DNA of 64,000 nucleotides, taken from NCBI GenBank assembly GCA_947454485.1, contig CANGJJ010000007.1:1-64000 (forward strand), in the 5' to 3' direction. Source of the stretch: Beijerinckiaceae bacterium. Lineage in GTDB: Bacteria > Pseudomonadota > Alphaproteobacteria > Rhizobiales > Beijerinckiaceae. The number at the start of each line of letters is the position of its first letter. Within the stretch, counting starts at the first letter, position 1. Positions 9,261-17,748 of the stretch are shown piece after piece. The notes under the pieces are model-generated. The model saw only the letters and a list, made by a program, of their open reading frames with translations, ran no database searches and had not been told where the DNA came from. A program made the translations under genes and the position numbers.

Positions 9261-10052
9261 TCAATCACGATGCGTAATTTTGGCGGCGCGCTTTTCCAGA
9301 AAATCGCGCAGGCGCTGTTGTGCCTCCGGCGTGGTCTCAGCAATCGCTGCCATCAAAGATTCTGTGAAATATCCCGCAGCTGGATTGCTCTCCGCTATTT
9401 GGGGAATGGCATGAAGCACTGCGAAATTGGTCATGAGCGCATTACCTGCAGCTTTGCGCGCAAGCTCCATGGCCTTGGTCAAACCTTCGCCCGGGGCAAC
9501 AAGATATTGGCTGATGCCATAGGTCAGACCCTCTTGCGCCGACAAAGTGCGCCCCGTGAGCATCATGTCTTGCACGAGCGGCACACCAATCAGGCGGGGA
9601 ATGCGCACCGAACCGCCGCCGCCCAAAAAGATTCCGCGCTGCCCCTCAGGCAGAGCATAATAGGCAGAGGATTCGGCTATGCGGATATGGGTTGATGCGG
9701 CAAGCTCAAGCCCACCACCCACAACAGCCCCGTGCAAAACTGAAAAGACAGGCACGCGAGCGAACTGAATTTCATGAAAGGCGCGATGCCACATTTGGGA
9801 ATGCAAAATGCTGTGATGGAGATCTGAAGCGCCCGCCACTTCACCAAGATCAAGACCCGCGCTGAAATGCGATCCTTCGCCATGCAAGACCACGGCACGC
9901 ACACTTTCATCAAGCGACATGAAGAAAAGCCGTAAACCCTTCACGGTGTCATCATCAAGCGCATTGCGCTTCTCTGGACGCGATAGGCGTAAAATAGCGA
10001 TATTGCCGTCGCGGGTTGCCTGCAATGTCTTGGGAAGATCGAGGGAGGACAT
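9261..10052 (-). CDS. Crotonase-family enoyl-CoA hydratase (CouM-like role)
   Basis: A 263-residue crotonase-fold protein with the oxyanion-hole segments HFSAGLDLGEVAG and HGAVVGGGLELAA and the ALPEGQRGIFLGGGGS region. Together with an adjoining ligase it could be a hydratase or a feruloyl-CoA hydratase/lyase. Because the same operon also carries an SDR and an amidohydrolase, a simple hydratase feeding beta-oxidation is more consistent than an aldehyde-releasing lyase, and I see no vanillin-type aldehyde dehydrogenase in the operon. The ATG at 10052 has GGAAG 4 bases upstream; it begins 13 bases after livF. Confidence 0.87.
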   Translation of the reverse strand: MSSLDLPKTLQATRDGNIAILRLSRPEKRNALDDDTVKGLRLFFMSLDESVRAVVLHGEGSHFSAGLDLGEVAGASDLHHSILHSQMWHRAFHEIQFARVPVFSVLHGAVVGGGLELAASTHIRIAESSAYYALPEGQRGIFLGGGGSVRIPRLIGVPLVQDMMLTGRTLSAQEGLTYGISQYLVAPGEGLTKAMELARKAAGNALMTNFAVLHAIPQIAESNPAAGYFTESLMAAIAETTPEAQQRLRDFLEKRAAKITHRD

Positions 10053-10065
10053 AGGACTTCCTTTT

Positions 10066-10788
10066 TCAGCCATGGCCGCCAAGGCCAAGATAACTTTCCA
10101 TCACGCGCGGATCTGCCGACAACTGCGACGCGTGACCTTGCATCGTGATCTCACCAAGCTCCATCACATAGGCATAGTCAGCGACATGCAGCGCTGCACG
10201 AGCATTTTGTTCAACGAGCAAGATCGACACACCGCTGGAGCGCAGATCGGTGATGATGGTGAATATGTCTTTGACGATCCGCGGTGCCAAACCCAGGCTT
10301 GGTTCATCAAGCATGAGAAGCCGCGGCTGCCCCATCAGGGCTCGCCCCATAGCGAGCATCTGTCGTTCACCGCCTGACAAAGTGCCCGCGATCTGGCGCC
10401 GACGTTCTTTGAGACGCGCGAAACGTCCAAAGACCTCTTCAAGGCCTGTGGCAATCGCGCGCGCACCCAGCCGATAGGCCCCCAGAATGAGGTTGTCTTC
10501 CACGCTCATGGATGAAAAGAGTTCGCGCCGCTCTGGCACAAGGCAAAGGCCATTTGCTACTCGTGCCTCAATCTGCATCTGCGAGAGATCCTCACCCGCA
10601 AAATACATATCGCCGGTGGCTGGTTGTACGCCCATGATAGCGTTGAGCAGAGTTGTCTTGCCCGCGCCATTGGCACCGATGACGGTGACAATACTCCCGG
10701 GCTGCATCTCTAAAGAGACCTGCCGTACAGCTTCAATCTTGCCATAGGCCGCACTGACATTGCTGAGGTTGAGAAGGGATGCACTCAT
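10066..10788 (-). CDS. livF: Branched-chain/aromatic acid ABC transporter ATPase LivF
   Basis: A 240-residue ABC ATPase with Walker A GANGAGKTTL, signature LSGGERQML, Walker B RLLMLDEPSLGLAP and the LivF-typical GITMQGHASQL tail. It energises the HAAT-family importer with the LivM-LivG fusion. The start ATGA overlaps the stop of the upstream fusion gene by four bases, so translation is coupled. Position between transporter and catabolic enzymes implies uptake of the ligase substrate, as known for Liv-like aromatic acid transporters in Rhodopseudomonas. Confidence 0.93.
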   Translation of the reverse strand: MSASLLNLSNVSAAYGKIEAVRQVSLEMQPGSIVTVIGANGAGKTTLLNAIMGVQPATGDMYFAGEDLSQMQIEARVANGLCLVPERRELFSSMSVEDNLILGAYRLGARAIATGLEEVFGRFARLKERRRQIAGTLSGGERQMLAMGRALMGQPRLLMLDEPSLGLAPRIVKDIFTIITDLRSSGVSILLVEQNARAALHVADYAYVMELGEITMQGHASQLSADPRVMESYLGLGGHG

Positions 10789-12563
10789 TCAACCCCTCCC
10801 AAATAGGCTTCAAGCACTGCCGGATTTCTAGCGACCACGTCTGGGGCGCCTTCGGCAATCTTCGTTCCAAAATCGAGCACAACGAGATGATTTGTGAGCT
10901 TCATGACAAAATCCATGTCATGTTCGACAAGCAAGATAGTCATGCCTTCCGCGCGTAATTGTGCGAGCAGAACAGCCAGCTGTTGCTTTTCCGCAAAACG
11001 TAGACCCGCCGCAGGCTCATCCAGCAATAAAAGACAGGGATCAAGGCAGAGCGCCCGGGCAATCTCCGCGATACGCTGTTGACCCAGAGCCAGAGAGGCG
11101 GCAGGTTTGTGCATATGCTCGATCAACCCAACGCGCTCTAGCTGGCGGGCAGCCTCGCGCAACAGGCTCGCCTCCTCGCTCCGATCAAGCCGCAGCATGG
11201 CAGACAAAGTCCCCCTGCCTCCTCGCAGATGAGCACCAAGCGCAACATTCTCAAGGACGCTCATTTGCGCGGCTAGCTTCACATGCTGGAAGGTGCGCGC
11301 CATCCCAAGGGCAGCTACTTCGCGCGGCAATTTCCCAACGATCTGACTATCCATAAACCTTATGCTACCAGCGGTCGGACGCAATACGCCCGTCACCAGA
11401 TTAAAGGTCGTGCTCTTGCCGGCCCCATTGGGCCCAATCAAACCGACAATTTCACCTGCATTGACTTTGAAGCTGACATCATTGACCGCGACAAGGCCGC
11501 CAAATTGCATCCGCGCAGCCTCAACGCTCAAAATCAAACGCCCCTTATCGGGCATTGGGCGTCGCGGCAGAGCCATTGCGCTTTTGTGAATCTGTTGCGG
11601 CTTGGGTTGCGGCAAAAAGCGGGCAAACATCGGCCAAAGGCCCTGCCGAGCCACTTGCAAAATCACCACCATCAAAATGCCGAAGACGATGGTCTCAAAG
11701 TTACCATCCGAGCCGATCAGCTTTGGCAAGACGCTCTGCAGCTGATCTTTCAAGATCGTGACAATGGTCGCGCCCAATACACCGCCGAGCACATAGCCAG
11801 AGCCACCCAGCACCGCCATGAGCAAAAATTCAATGCCAGCATGAACGCCAAAGGGAGATGGGCTGACAGCGCGCTGCACATGCGCATAAAGCCAGCCCGC
11901 GACCCCTGCGAGCAAAGCTGCATAGACAAAGACAGTAAGCTTGGCATAGGCCGTTTTGACGCCGAAAGATTCTGCCGCTTGCGATCCCCCGCGCAGGGCT
12001 CTGATAGCGCGACCCATGCGGCTGTCGAGCAGATTGCTACTCACAACGATGGCAAGAAGCACACAGAACCAAACGAGATAGAAAACGCGGTCCGCGCTCG
12101 CCAGAGATACACCAAAGAGGTCAAATGCGGGCAAACCAGAAATCCCGTCAAAGCGGCCCAGTTCCTCGACATTGCCAAAAAGGTAAAAAATACTGATCGA
12201 CCAAGCGATGGTTCCAAGGGGAAGGAAATGACCCGACAAGCGAACTGTCACGAGGCCAAGCAGACTGGCACTCACACCTGCGGTCAGAACAACAGCGGGT
12301 AAAGTCGCCCAAGGCGACCAACCATAGCGAGAGGTCAGGACCGCACTTGTATACGCGCCAAACCCGACGAAGGCCGCCTGCCCGAACGACGTCATGCCCC
12401 CGACGCCTGTCAGCAAAACAAGGCCGATCGCAACCAGACTATAGATGCCGATATAGACCCACAGAGTGATCCAAAAAGCAGGAATGCAAGGCACGATCGG
12501 GATACAGGCAAATGCCAGAATGAGGCCTAGCCACAAGAGAGGGGCAGAGGAAAATTCGCGCAT
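10785..12563 (-). CDS. Fused LivM permease - LivG ATPase
   Basis: A 592-residue protein joining two transporter subunits in one frame. Residues 1 to about 325 are a LivM permease with eight or more hydrophobic segments, including GGMTSFGQAAFVGFGAY and the coupling region RAIRGG-like RMGRAIRALRGG. After a basic Pro/Lys-rich linker, residues from about 345 to 592 are a LivG ATPase with Walker A IGPNGAGKSTTF, signature LALGQQRIAEIARAL and Walker B CLLLLDEPAAG. The reading frame is continuous with no stop or phase change, so a true fusion is more likely than an error. The ATG at 12563 overlaps the livH stop (TGATG); a GTG three bases earlier is possible. Confidence 0.92.
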   Translation of the reverse strand: MREFSSAPLLWLGLILAFACIPIVPCIPAFWITLWVYIGIYSLVAIGLVLLTGVGGMTSFGQAAFVGFGAYTSAVLTSRYGWSPWATLPAVVLTAGVSASLLGLVTVRLSGHFLPLGTIAWSISIFYLFGNVEELGRFDGISGLPAFDLFGVSLASADRVFYLVWFCVLLAIVVSSNLLDSRMGRAIRALRGGSQAAESFGVKTAYAKLTVFVYAALLAGVAGWLYAHVQRAVSPSPFGVHAGIEFLLMAVLGGSGYVLGGVLGATIVTILKDQLQSVLPKLIGSDGNFETIVFGILMVVILQVARQGLWPMFARFLPQPKPQQIHKSAMALPRRPMPDKGRLILSVEAARMQFGGLVAVNDVSFKVNAGEIVGLIGPNGAGKSTTFNLVTGVLRPTAGSIRFMDSQIVGKLPREVAALGMARTFQHVKLAAQMSVLENVALGAHLRGGRGTLSAMLRLDRSEEASLLREAARQLERVGLIEHMHKPAASLALGQQRIAEIARALCLDPCLLLLDEPAAGLRFAEKQQLAVLLAQLRAEGMTILLVEHDMDFVMKLTNHLVVLDFGTKIAEGAPDVVARNPAVLEAYLGGVE

Positions 12564-13603
12564 CACTCATCCTCCTCATCGGAATGGCGCACAACAAGCG
12601 AGCGCCAGACAAGCATCGGAATGATGAGCGAAAAGACGATGACCTCTTTGAAGGCGCTGGCAAAGAATGCAGAGAACGACTCCAGGATGCCGACACCCAA
12701 TGCCGCCAGGACTGTGAGGGGATAACTCGCCAGACCCGCTGCAATCGCGGCCACAAAACCCTTCAGACTGATTATGAAACCACTGTCATAAGAAATCGTC
12801 GTCAAAGATCCGATCATCGTGCCTGACAAGGCCGCAAGGCCTGCACCCAAGGCAAATGCAAAACGGCCTGTGCTCTGTGTAGGGATGCCAACCAACCGCG
12901 CCCCAAGTCGATTGACCGCCGTCGCACGCAGAGCTTTGCCGCGCAGTGTTTTATCAAAGAAAATATAGAGACCGATCAGAGACACTATGGTGAGACCAAG
13001 CACGACAAGGCTTTGGCCTTTGACCATCAAGACGCCGATAGGAAAGACACCAGCGATGAAGGCCGTCGTGCGCGAACCTTCTGCACCAAAGAACAACAGT
13101 CCAGTTCCAGTAAAGGCAAAATGCACGCCTATAGCGGCAATGAACAGCGTCAAAACACTCGCATCAGCAATCGGCGCAAATGCCAGCCGATAGATCATCG
13201 GCCCCATAGGTATGATGAGCGAGACGGTCAGCGCGACGCTTAACCAGAGCGCTGGTTTTTGCGGGGCAAGCCAAATACACAATGCCCATAGAGCAAGCGG
13301 ACCAGCAATATCGCGCAGGCCTCTCTCGATGAACCATTTGCCATTCAACCCGCGACGCTGACGCAGCATATCAGAGAACACGCAACACAGGCCCAGCAGA
13401 ACAAGCAGAGGCGCGGTGCCAGGAACATGGCCCGCCTCGAAAGCCGCCAGCGTCAAAGCCCCCCAAGCTGCAAGCTCGCCCTGCGGGACGAAGATGACGC
13501 GCGTGACGGCAAAAATCAGCACAAGCGTCACGCCCAACAGCGCATAGATTGCGCCGTTGATCACGCCGTCTTGCAGAAGAAAAAGCGAGATCGTCGTGTT
13601 CAT
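12563..13603 (-). CDS. livH: ABC transporter permease LivH
   Basis: A 346-residue inner-membrane permease of the branched-chain amino acid (HAAT) family. The N-terminus QDGVINGAIYALLGVTLVLI and the cytoplasmic loop TLRGKALRATAVNRLGARLVGI, which contacts the ATPase, are diagnostic. It is longer than many LivH proteins because of a hydrophobic insert of about 50 residues after residue 60. The start at 13603 has GGAG a few bases upstream and follows the livK-livH hairpin. It forms the channel with the LivM half of the downstream fusion. Confidence 0.92.
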   Translation of the reverse strand: MNTTISLFLLQDGVINGAIYALLGVTLVLIFAVTRVIFVPQGELAAWGALTLAAFEAGHVPGTAPLLVLLGLCCVFSDMLRQRRGLNGKWFIERGLRDIAGPLALWALCIWLAPQKPALWLSVALTVSLIIPMGPMIYRLAFAPIADASVLTLFIAAIGVHFAFTGTGLLFFGAEGSRTTAFIAGVFPIGVLMVKGQSLVVLGLTIVSLIGLYIFFDKTLRGKALRATAVNRLGARLVGIPTQSTGRFAFALGAGLAALSGTMIGSLTTISYDSGFIISLKGFVAAIAAGLASYPLTVLAALGVGILESFSAFFASAFKEVIVFSLIIPMLVWRSLVVRHSDEEDE

Positions 13604-13629
13604 CCGGGCTCCGCCTATGTGCAAGAAAA

Positions 13630-13655
13630 AGCGAGCCCGCTGATGCAGGCTCGCT
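13630..13655 (-). terminator. Hairpin with U-tract between livK and livH (attenuator)
   Basis: On the minus strand AGCGAGCC, a 10-base loop and GGCTCGCT form a perfect 8-bp stem followed directly by TTTTT. This is a rho-independent terminator shape placed between livK and livH. As the downstream genes have no obvious promoter, partial read-through is expected, giving more binding protein than permease. Confidence 0.75.
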
Positions 13656-13662
13656 CAAACTG

Positions 13663-14820
13663 TCAGGGCAACAAAGTCCATTTGCCATTGACGATTTTCA
13701 CAAGGACGCGGCCGCGCTTATCAAGACCGGCATGGTCGCTGGCCGTGAAATTATAGACGCCATGCAAAGCAACAATTTCCTTCGAAGCCTCGATGCCATC
13801 ACGCAGTCCTGCACGAAACTCCGGCGTTCCGGGCTTACCCTTGGCAAGGGCGGGCTTCAGACCAGCAAAGAGCATGCTTGCGCAATCGACAAGATGCGCG
13901 CCAAAAGCAGCAAAGGGTTGCTTGTTCAGCGCTTCATAGTCGCGGATATAATCCAGCGAGATCTTCTTGGAGGGATGGCTATCGGGAAGCAATTCAGCCA
14001 CGGTCACAGGACCAGCTGGAAAGACGGTCCCATCGACATCTTTGCCGCCGACGCGCACAAATTCCATCGTGGCGACACCGCCAGTTTGATAAATCGGTTT
14101 GCCATAGCCCTGCTCTTTGAGCGTCTTTTGGGGCATGGCTGCGACCGTACCTGACGCAGCAATCAAAACAGCGTCAGGATTGGCAGAGACAACTTTCAAC
14201 GCCTGCGCAGTGACGCTTGTATCGGTGCGCTGGAAACGCTCAACGGCCACAACCTTGATGCCGCGCGCCGGCATGATCTTTTGCACTTCGTCGAGCCAAC
14301 CTTGGCCGTAGCCATCCGTATAACCAATGAAGCCAACTGATTTGATACCATTGGCGACCATATGTTCAGCCAGTGCATCAGCAAGAAGCGCGTCATCTTG
14401 AGGGGCTTTAAAAACCCAGCGTCGCTTGTCATCAACAGGTTCAACCAAAGCCTTCAGCGGCACCATGGCGCAAAGCGGCGTCTTGGTCTCACCAGCAATA
14501 TCAACCAACGCCATGGAAGCGGGCGTACCAGATGAACCGATCAGATAATCAATCTTGTTCTCAGCAATCATCTTGCGCGCATTGGCAACCGCTTTGGTGG
14601 GGTCGGTTGCGTCGTCGAGGACGATATATTCGATCTTTTGGCCCGCGACCTCCTTCGGCAACATGGCCACCGAATTCTTCTGCGGAATGCCGAGTGCGGC
14701 AGCCGGACCGGTTTGGGAAATCGTGATGCCGACATTGACCTGCGCCTGCGCGCTTGCGGCCACGCCCATCAGTGCAACACCAAGCACCGTGCTCAAAAGG
14801 ACTGAACGATAAGACTGCAT
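13663..14820 (-). CDS. livK: ABC transporter periplasmic binding protein LivK-like
   Basis: A 385-residue precursor with a signal peptide (cleaved near ASAQAQ|VNVGI) and the type I periplasmic binding fold: GITISQTGPAAALGIPQ, then LDDATDPTKAVANARKM. Proteins of this family bind branched-chain amino acids but also aromatic acids; next to hydroxycinnamate genes an aromatic ligand is likely. It is the first gene of the minus-strand operon. Its promoter region carries a perfect palindrome, and a terminator-like hairpin follows it, consistent with higher expression than the permease genes. Confidence 0.9.
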   Translation of the reverse strand: MQSYRSVLLSTVLGVALMGVAASAQAQVNVGITISQTGPAAALGIPQKNSVAMLPKEVAGQKIEYIVLDDATDPTKAVANARKMIAENKIDYLIGSSGTPASMALVDIAGETKTPLCAMVPLKALVEPVDDKRRWVFKAPQDDALLADALAEHMVANGIKSVGFIGYTDGYGQGWLDEVQKIMPARGIKVVAVERFQRTDTSVTAQALKVVSANPDAVLIAASGTVAAMPQKTLKEQGYGKPIYQTGGVATMEFVRVGGKDVDGTVFPAGPVTVAELLPDSHPSKKISLDYIRDYEALNKQPFAAFGAHLVDCASMLFAGLKPALAKGKPGTPEFRAGLRDGIEASKEIVALHGVYNFTASDHAGLDKRGRVLVKIVNGKWTLLP

Positions 14821-14887
14821 GTGTTCCTCCTCAATGCTACCACGGTTGGCGGCGGGTTCTTGGCCCCGCGTTGCGCTTGCCCGGATA

Positions 14888-14921
14888 TTAGTTATAGTCC
14901 ATAACTAAATTGTCCTGTCAA
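14888..14921 (-). promoter_or_regulatory. livK promoter with MarR-type palindromic operator
   Basis: TTAGTTAT-agtcc-ATAACTAA at 14888-14908 is a perfect 8-bp inverted repeat with a 5-base spacer. On the minus strand a TTGACA box (14921 to 14916) lies 19 bases upstream of TATAAC (14896 to 14891), so the palindrome covers the spacer and the -10 region of a plausible livK promoter. A MarR regulator is encoded divergently 100 bases away. This geometry fits repression relieved by an aromatic acyl-CoA, as for CouR, but binding is inferred. Confidence 0.72.
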
Positions 14922-15009
14922 TCGAGGAGCTCGCTGGACTTTCGTTCATGACCTTGGCATGAGCTGAGACCGCCGCCAGTTGAAGGCTGCATATATCGAG
15001 GACAACATA

Positions 15010-15480
15010 TTGAAGAAGAACGACAAAGATCAGAGCCAAGGGGAGGCTCCACCAATCAGCTTTGGGCCTTTGGAAAAGCGCCTCGGCTATGCGCTGCGTC
15101 GGGCGCAGCTCTCTGTCTTCAGTGATTTTTTTAATGCCTTCGCACAAAGTGAGATCAGGCCTGCACAATATTCTGTGCTAACCATCATCGAATCCAACCC
15201 GGGCCTGCCGCAAGGGCGTGTCGCCGAAGTACTTGGCATTCAAAAAACGAATTTTGTGGGCATCATCAGCGAGCTTGAAGAGCGCGGCTTTGTGCGCCGA
15301 GAAGCCTCCCGGCAAGATCGCCGCACTTATGGACTTTATCTGACAGCCGCTGGCGCGCGTTTGATGAAGAAGCTGCATCAGACAGCCGAAGAGCACGAAC
15401 AGCATATAGCTGATCGTCTGGGCGAAGCTGAATATCGCCGCCTCTTCGAGCCGCTGCGTAAATTAGCAGATGGTTTGTGA
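15010..15480 (+). CDS. MarR-family regulator, CouR-like
   Basis: A 156-residue winged-helix protein of MarR type: the recognition region is RVAEVLGIQKTNFVGIISELEERGFVRREAS and the wing carries the DRRTYGL signature. MarR proteins of this kind bind phenylpropanoyl-CoA ligands (CouR, FerC, PhdR) and repress hydroxycinnamate genes. The TTG at 15010 is chosen because CGAGG lies 9 bases upstream; a TTG at 14980 would add ten residues. It is divergent from livK with the palindrome between them, so it probably controls the operon and itself. Confidence 0.87.
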   Translation: MKKNDKDQSQGEAPPISFGPLEKRLGYALRRAQLSVFSDFFNAFAQSEIRPAQYSVLTIIESNPGLPQGRVAEVLGIQKTNFVGIISELEERGFVRREASRQDRRTYGLYLTAAGARLMKKLHQTAEEHEQHIADRLGEAEYRRLFEPLRKLADGL

Positions 15481-15487
15481 GGCTCGC

Positions 15488-16651
15488 TTATTCAGCGAGC
15501 TCACGCATGACCTTGATGAGGTCTGACTTGCCTTCAAAACCGATGCCGGGAAGTTCGGGCATGGTGATATGGCCGTCGATCACCTTCACGCCATCGGGAA
15601 AACCACCATAGGGCTGGAAGAGATCGGGATAGCTTTCGTTACCACCAAGCCCCAAGCCTGCTGCAATATTGAGCGACATCTGATGACCGCCATGTGGAAT
15701 GCAGCGTGAGGGCGACCAGCCATAGTCGGCGAGCACATCGAGCGTGCGCAAATATTCGACGAGGCCATAAGACAGAGCGCAGTCAAATTGCAGCCAATCA
15801 CGATCAGGGCGCATATTGCCATAGCGCAGAAGATTGCGCGCATCATGATGGGAGAAGAGATTTTCACCTGTCGCCATAGGACCGGGATAAAACTCAGTCA
15901 TCGCTGACTGCAAACCATAGTCGAGCGGATCGCCAATTTCTTCATACCAAAAGAGCGGATAGTTGCGCAGCATCTTGGCATAAGCGATGGCGGTCTCCAG
16001 ATCAAAGCGACCATTGGCATCAACCGCCAATTGCGCTTGCGCGCCGATCTCTTTGAGCACCGCTTCGATGCGGCGCTGATCTTCGGCCAAAGATGCGCCG
16101 CCGATCTTCATCTTCACGACGGTGTAGCCGCGATCAACATAGCCGCGCATTTCGGCGCAAAGCTGTCTGTCGTCTTTGCCCGGATAATAATAGCCACCGG
16201 CCGCATAAACGAAGACGCGCGGATTGGCCTGCCGGCCCTTGCGCTGCGCCAACATCTCAAAGAGCGGCTTGCCCTCGATCTTGGCCACAGCATCCCACAC
16301 AGCCATGTCGATCGTGCCCACAGCCACAGAGCGCTCGCCGTGACCGCCGGGCTTTTCATTGGTCATCATCGCCGCCCAGATCTTGTGGGGGCACAGATTG
16401 TCGCCTGTCTCATTCAGAAGGGACTTGGGCTCAGCCTCCAGCACACGGTCGCGGAAACGCTCGCGGATCAAACCGCCCTGCCCGTAGCGGCCATTGGAGT
16501 TGAACCCATAGCCCACCACCCGGCGCCCATCGCGCACCACATCCGTCACCACAGCCACAAGGCTGGCCGTCATTTTGCTGAAATCGATATAGGCATTGCG
16601 GATGGGCGAAGAGATCGGCTTGGTGACTTCGCAAATATCGAGAATGCGCAT
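15488..16651 (-). CDS. tarD: D(-)-tartrate dehydratase (enolase superfamily)
   Basis: A 387-residue mandelate-racemase-type enzyme. Segments such as EVTKPISSPIRNAYIDF, GYGFNSNGRYGQGG, the KMKIGG acid/base lysine motif, the AVDANGRFD metal ligand, ATGENLFSH and CIPHGGHQMSLN agree closely with what I remember of the characterised Bradyrhizobium D-tartrate dehydratase, which makes oxaloacetate from D-tartrate. The ATG at 16651 follows AGGAGAG and starts MRILDICEV like the family; an ATG 57 bases upstream is rejected. A LysR gene is divergent. Identification is from memory of the family, so a close sugar-acid dehydratase remains possible. Confidence 0.85.
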   Translation of the reverse strand: MRILDICEVTKPISSPIRNAYIDFSKMTASLVAVVTDVVRDGRRVVGYGFNSNGRYGQGGLIRERFRDRVLEAEPKSLLNETGDNLCPHKIWAAMMTNEKPGGHGERSVAVGTIDMAVWDAVAKIEGKPLFEMLAQRKGRQANPRVFVYAAGGYYYPGKDDRQLCAEMRGYVDRGYTVVKMKIGGASLAEDQRRIEAVLKEIGAQAQLAVDANGRFDLETAIAYAKMLRNYPLFWYEEIGDPLDYGLQSAMTEFYPGPMATGENLFSHHDARNLLRYGNMRPDRDWLQFDCALSYGLVEYLRTLDVLADYGWSPSRCIPHGGHQMSLNIAAGLGLGGNESYPDLFQPYGGFPDGVKVIDGHITMPELPGIGFEGKSDLIKVMRELAE

Positions 16652-16746
16652 AACTCTCTCCTGATCCTGAAAACAGGCAGCCCCGTGTTGGGCTCGATAT
16701 GCCGTCATTCAGAGCTTGAAATCCAATGCCAATCGCCTCAAAATCC

Positions 16747-16761
16747 ATGCAACTTATGCAT
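16747..16761. promoter_or_regulatory. Short inverted repeat between tarD and lysR
   Basis: ATGCA-actta-TGCAT is a perfect 5-bp inverted repeat of 15 bases containing a T-N11-A core (T at 16748, A at 16760), the general LysR-site form. It lies in the divergent interval, 12 bases before the chosen lysR start, which would suit autoregulation. Short and possibly fortuitous. Confidence 0.35.
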
Positions 16762-16772
16762 AGGAGTTGGGC

Positions 16773-17681
16773 GTGGAGCTGGATTGGCTGGACGATTTTG
16801 CGGCTCTGGCGGGGACCCAAAGCTTCTCGCGGGCCGCAACCTCCCGAAATGTCACGCAGCCGGCCTTCAGCCGCCGGATCCAGATGCTGGAGAAATGGGT
16901 CGGCACGGCCCTGTTCCAGCGACTGCCGCGCCGGGTGGTTCTGACGCCAGCCGGGGAGCGCTTTGGCAGTTCTGTGGAGGGCCTCACGCTCGCGATCCGG
17001 CAAGCGCGTATGGAGGCGCTCGACGCGGCAGGATCATCGAGCCGCAAACTCTCCATTGCCGCGACCCATGCTCTGTCTTTCACATTCTTTCCCCATTGGG
17101 CGCAGCGCCATGTCGAAGCCACCCGCCTTGGCGCGCTCAATTTGCTCTCCGACCATATGGCCGCCTGCGAAGACATGATGCTGCGCGGCGAGGCCAGCTT
17201 CCTGCTCTGCCATCGACACAGTGCCGACACGACCCGCCTGCCCGCGCGCCAGTTCAAATATCATGTAGTGGGTGGCGATGTGCTGCGGCCCTATGCAGCG
17301 CCCGACATCAAAGGCGCGCCGCTGTGGCACATCACCGACAATGCTGCAGAGGCGATCCCTTATCTCGCTTATGCCTCGCCATCGGGGCTTGGGCGTATTG
17401 TGGATGCGACATGGCCCACTCAAAAGACGCGTCCGCATCTCAAAGAGGTCGTGACTGCGCGATTGGCCGCAGCATTGTTGGGCATGGCAGAAGATGGGCG
17501 CGGCGTTGCGTGGCTACCTGCATCTTTGGCCGCAGACAGTCTGCAGCGCGGCAGACTGGTTGGCGCGAGCGATGATCCGCAATTCGATATAGCCGTAGAG
17601 ATCGTACTCTATCGCCCCATCGCGCGGCTGAGTGCGACGGCAGAACAGTTCTGGACGGATGTGACAGCATCCAGAAGATGA
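16773..17681 (+). CDS. LysR-family transcriptional regulator
   Basis: A 302-residue regulator with the LysR N-terminal helix-turn-helix: MELDWLDDFAALAGTQSFSR, then VTQPAFSRRIQMLEKWVG, and an effector domain from about residue 90. TAGGAG ends 6 bases before the GTG at 16773, which is preferred to a TTG at 16767. It is divergent from the D-tartrate dehydratase gene, the usual arrangement for a LysR protein and its target, so tartrate or a related hydroxy acid is a reasonable but untested effector. Confidence 0.88.
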   Translation: MELDWLDDFAALAGTQSFSRAATSRNVTQPAFSRRIQMLEKWVGTALFQRLPRRVVLTPAGERFGSSVEGLTLAIRQARMEALDAAGSSSRKLSIAATHALSFTFFPHWAQRHVEATRLGALNLLSDHMAACEDMMLRGEASFLLCHRHSADTTRLPARQFKYHVVGGDVLRPYAAPDIKGAPLWHITDNAAEAIPYLAYASPSGLGRIVDATWPTQKTRPHLKEVVTARLAAALLGMAEDGRGVAWLPASLAADSLQRGRLVGASDDPQFDIAVEIVLYRPIARLSATAEQFWTDVTASRR

Positions 17682-17748
17682 GGCCGGGCGGCAGGGCCGG
17701 TTCTCTCTTCAAAAAGACAAAATCGCTGCATGACGGAGTTGGTTGCAT

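Noticed and set aside
10785-12563. LivM-LivG fusion as a frameshift artefact
   Set aside because: The join is in frame with a continuous linker, the LivG part has no separate start signal, and both parts are full length.
16031-17575. A 514-codon plus-strand frame across tarD and lysR
   Set aside because: It overlaps two recognised genes in other frames and shows no motif; it also crosses the divergent promoter interval.
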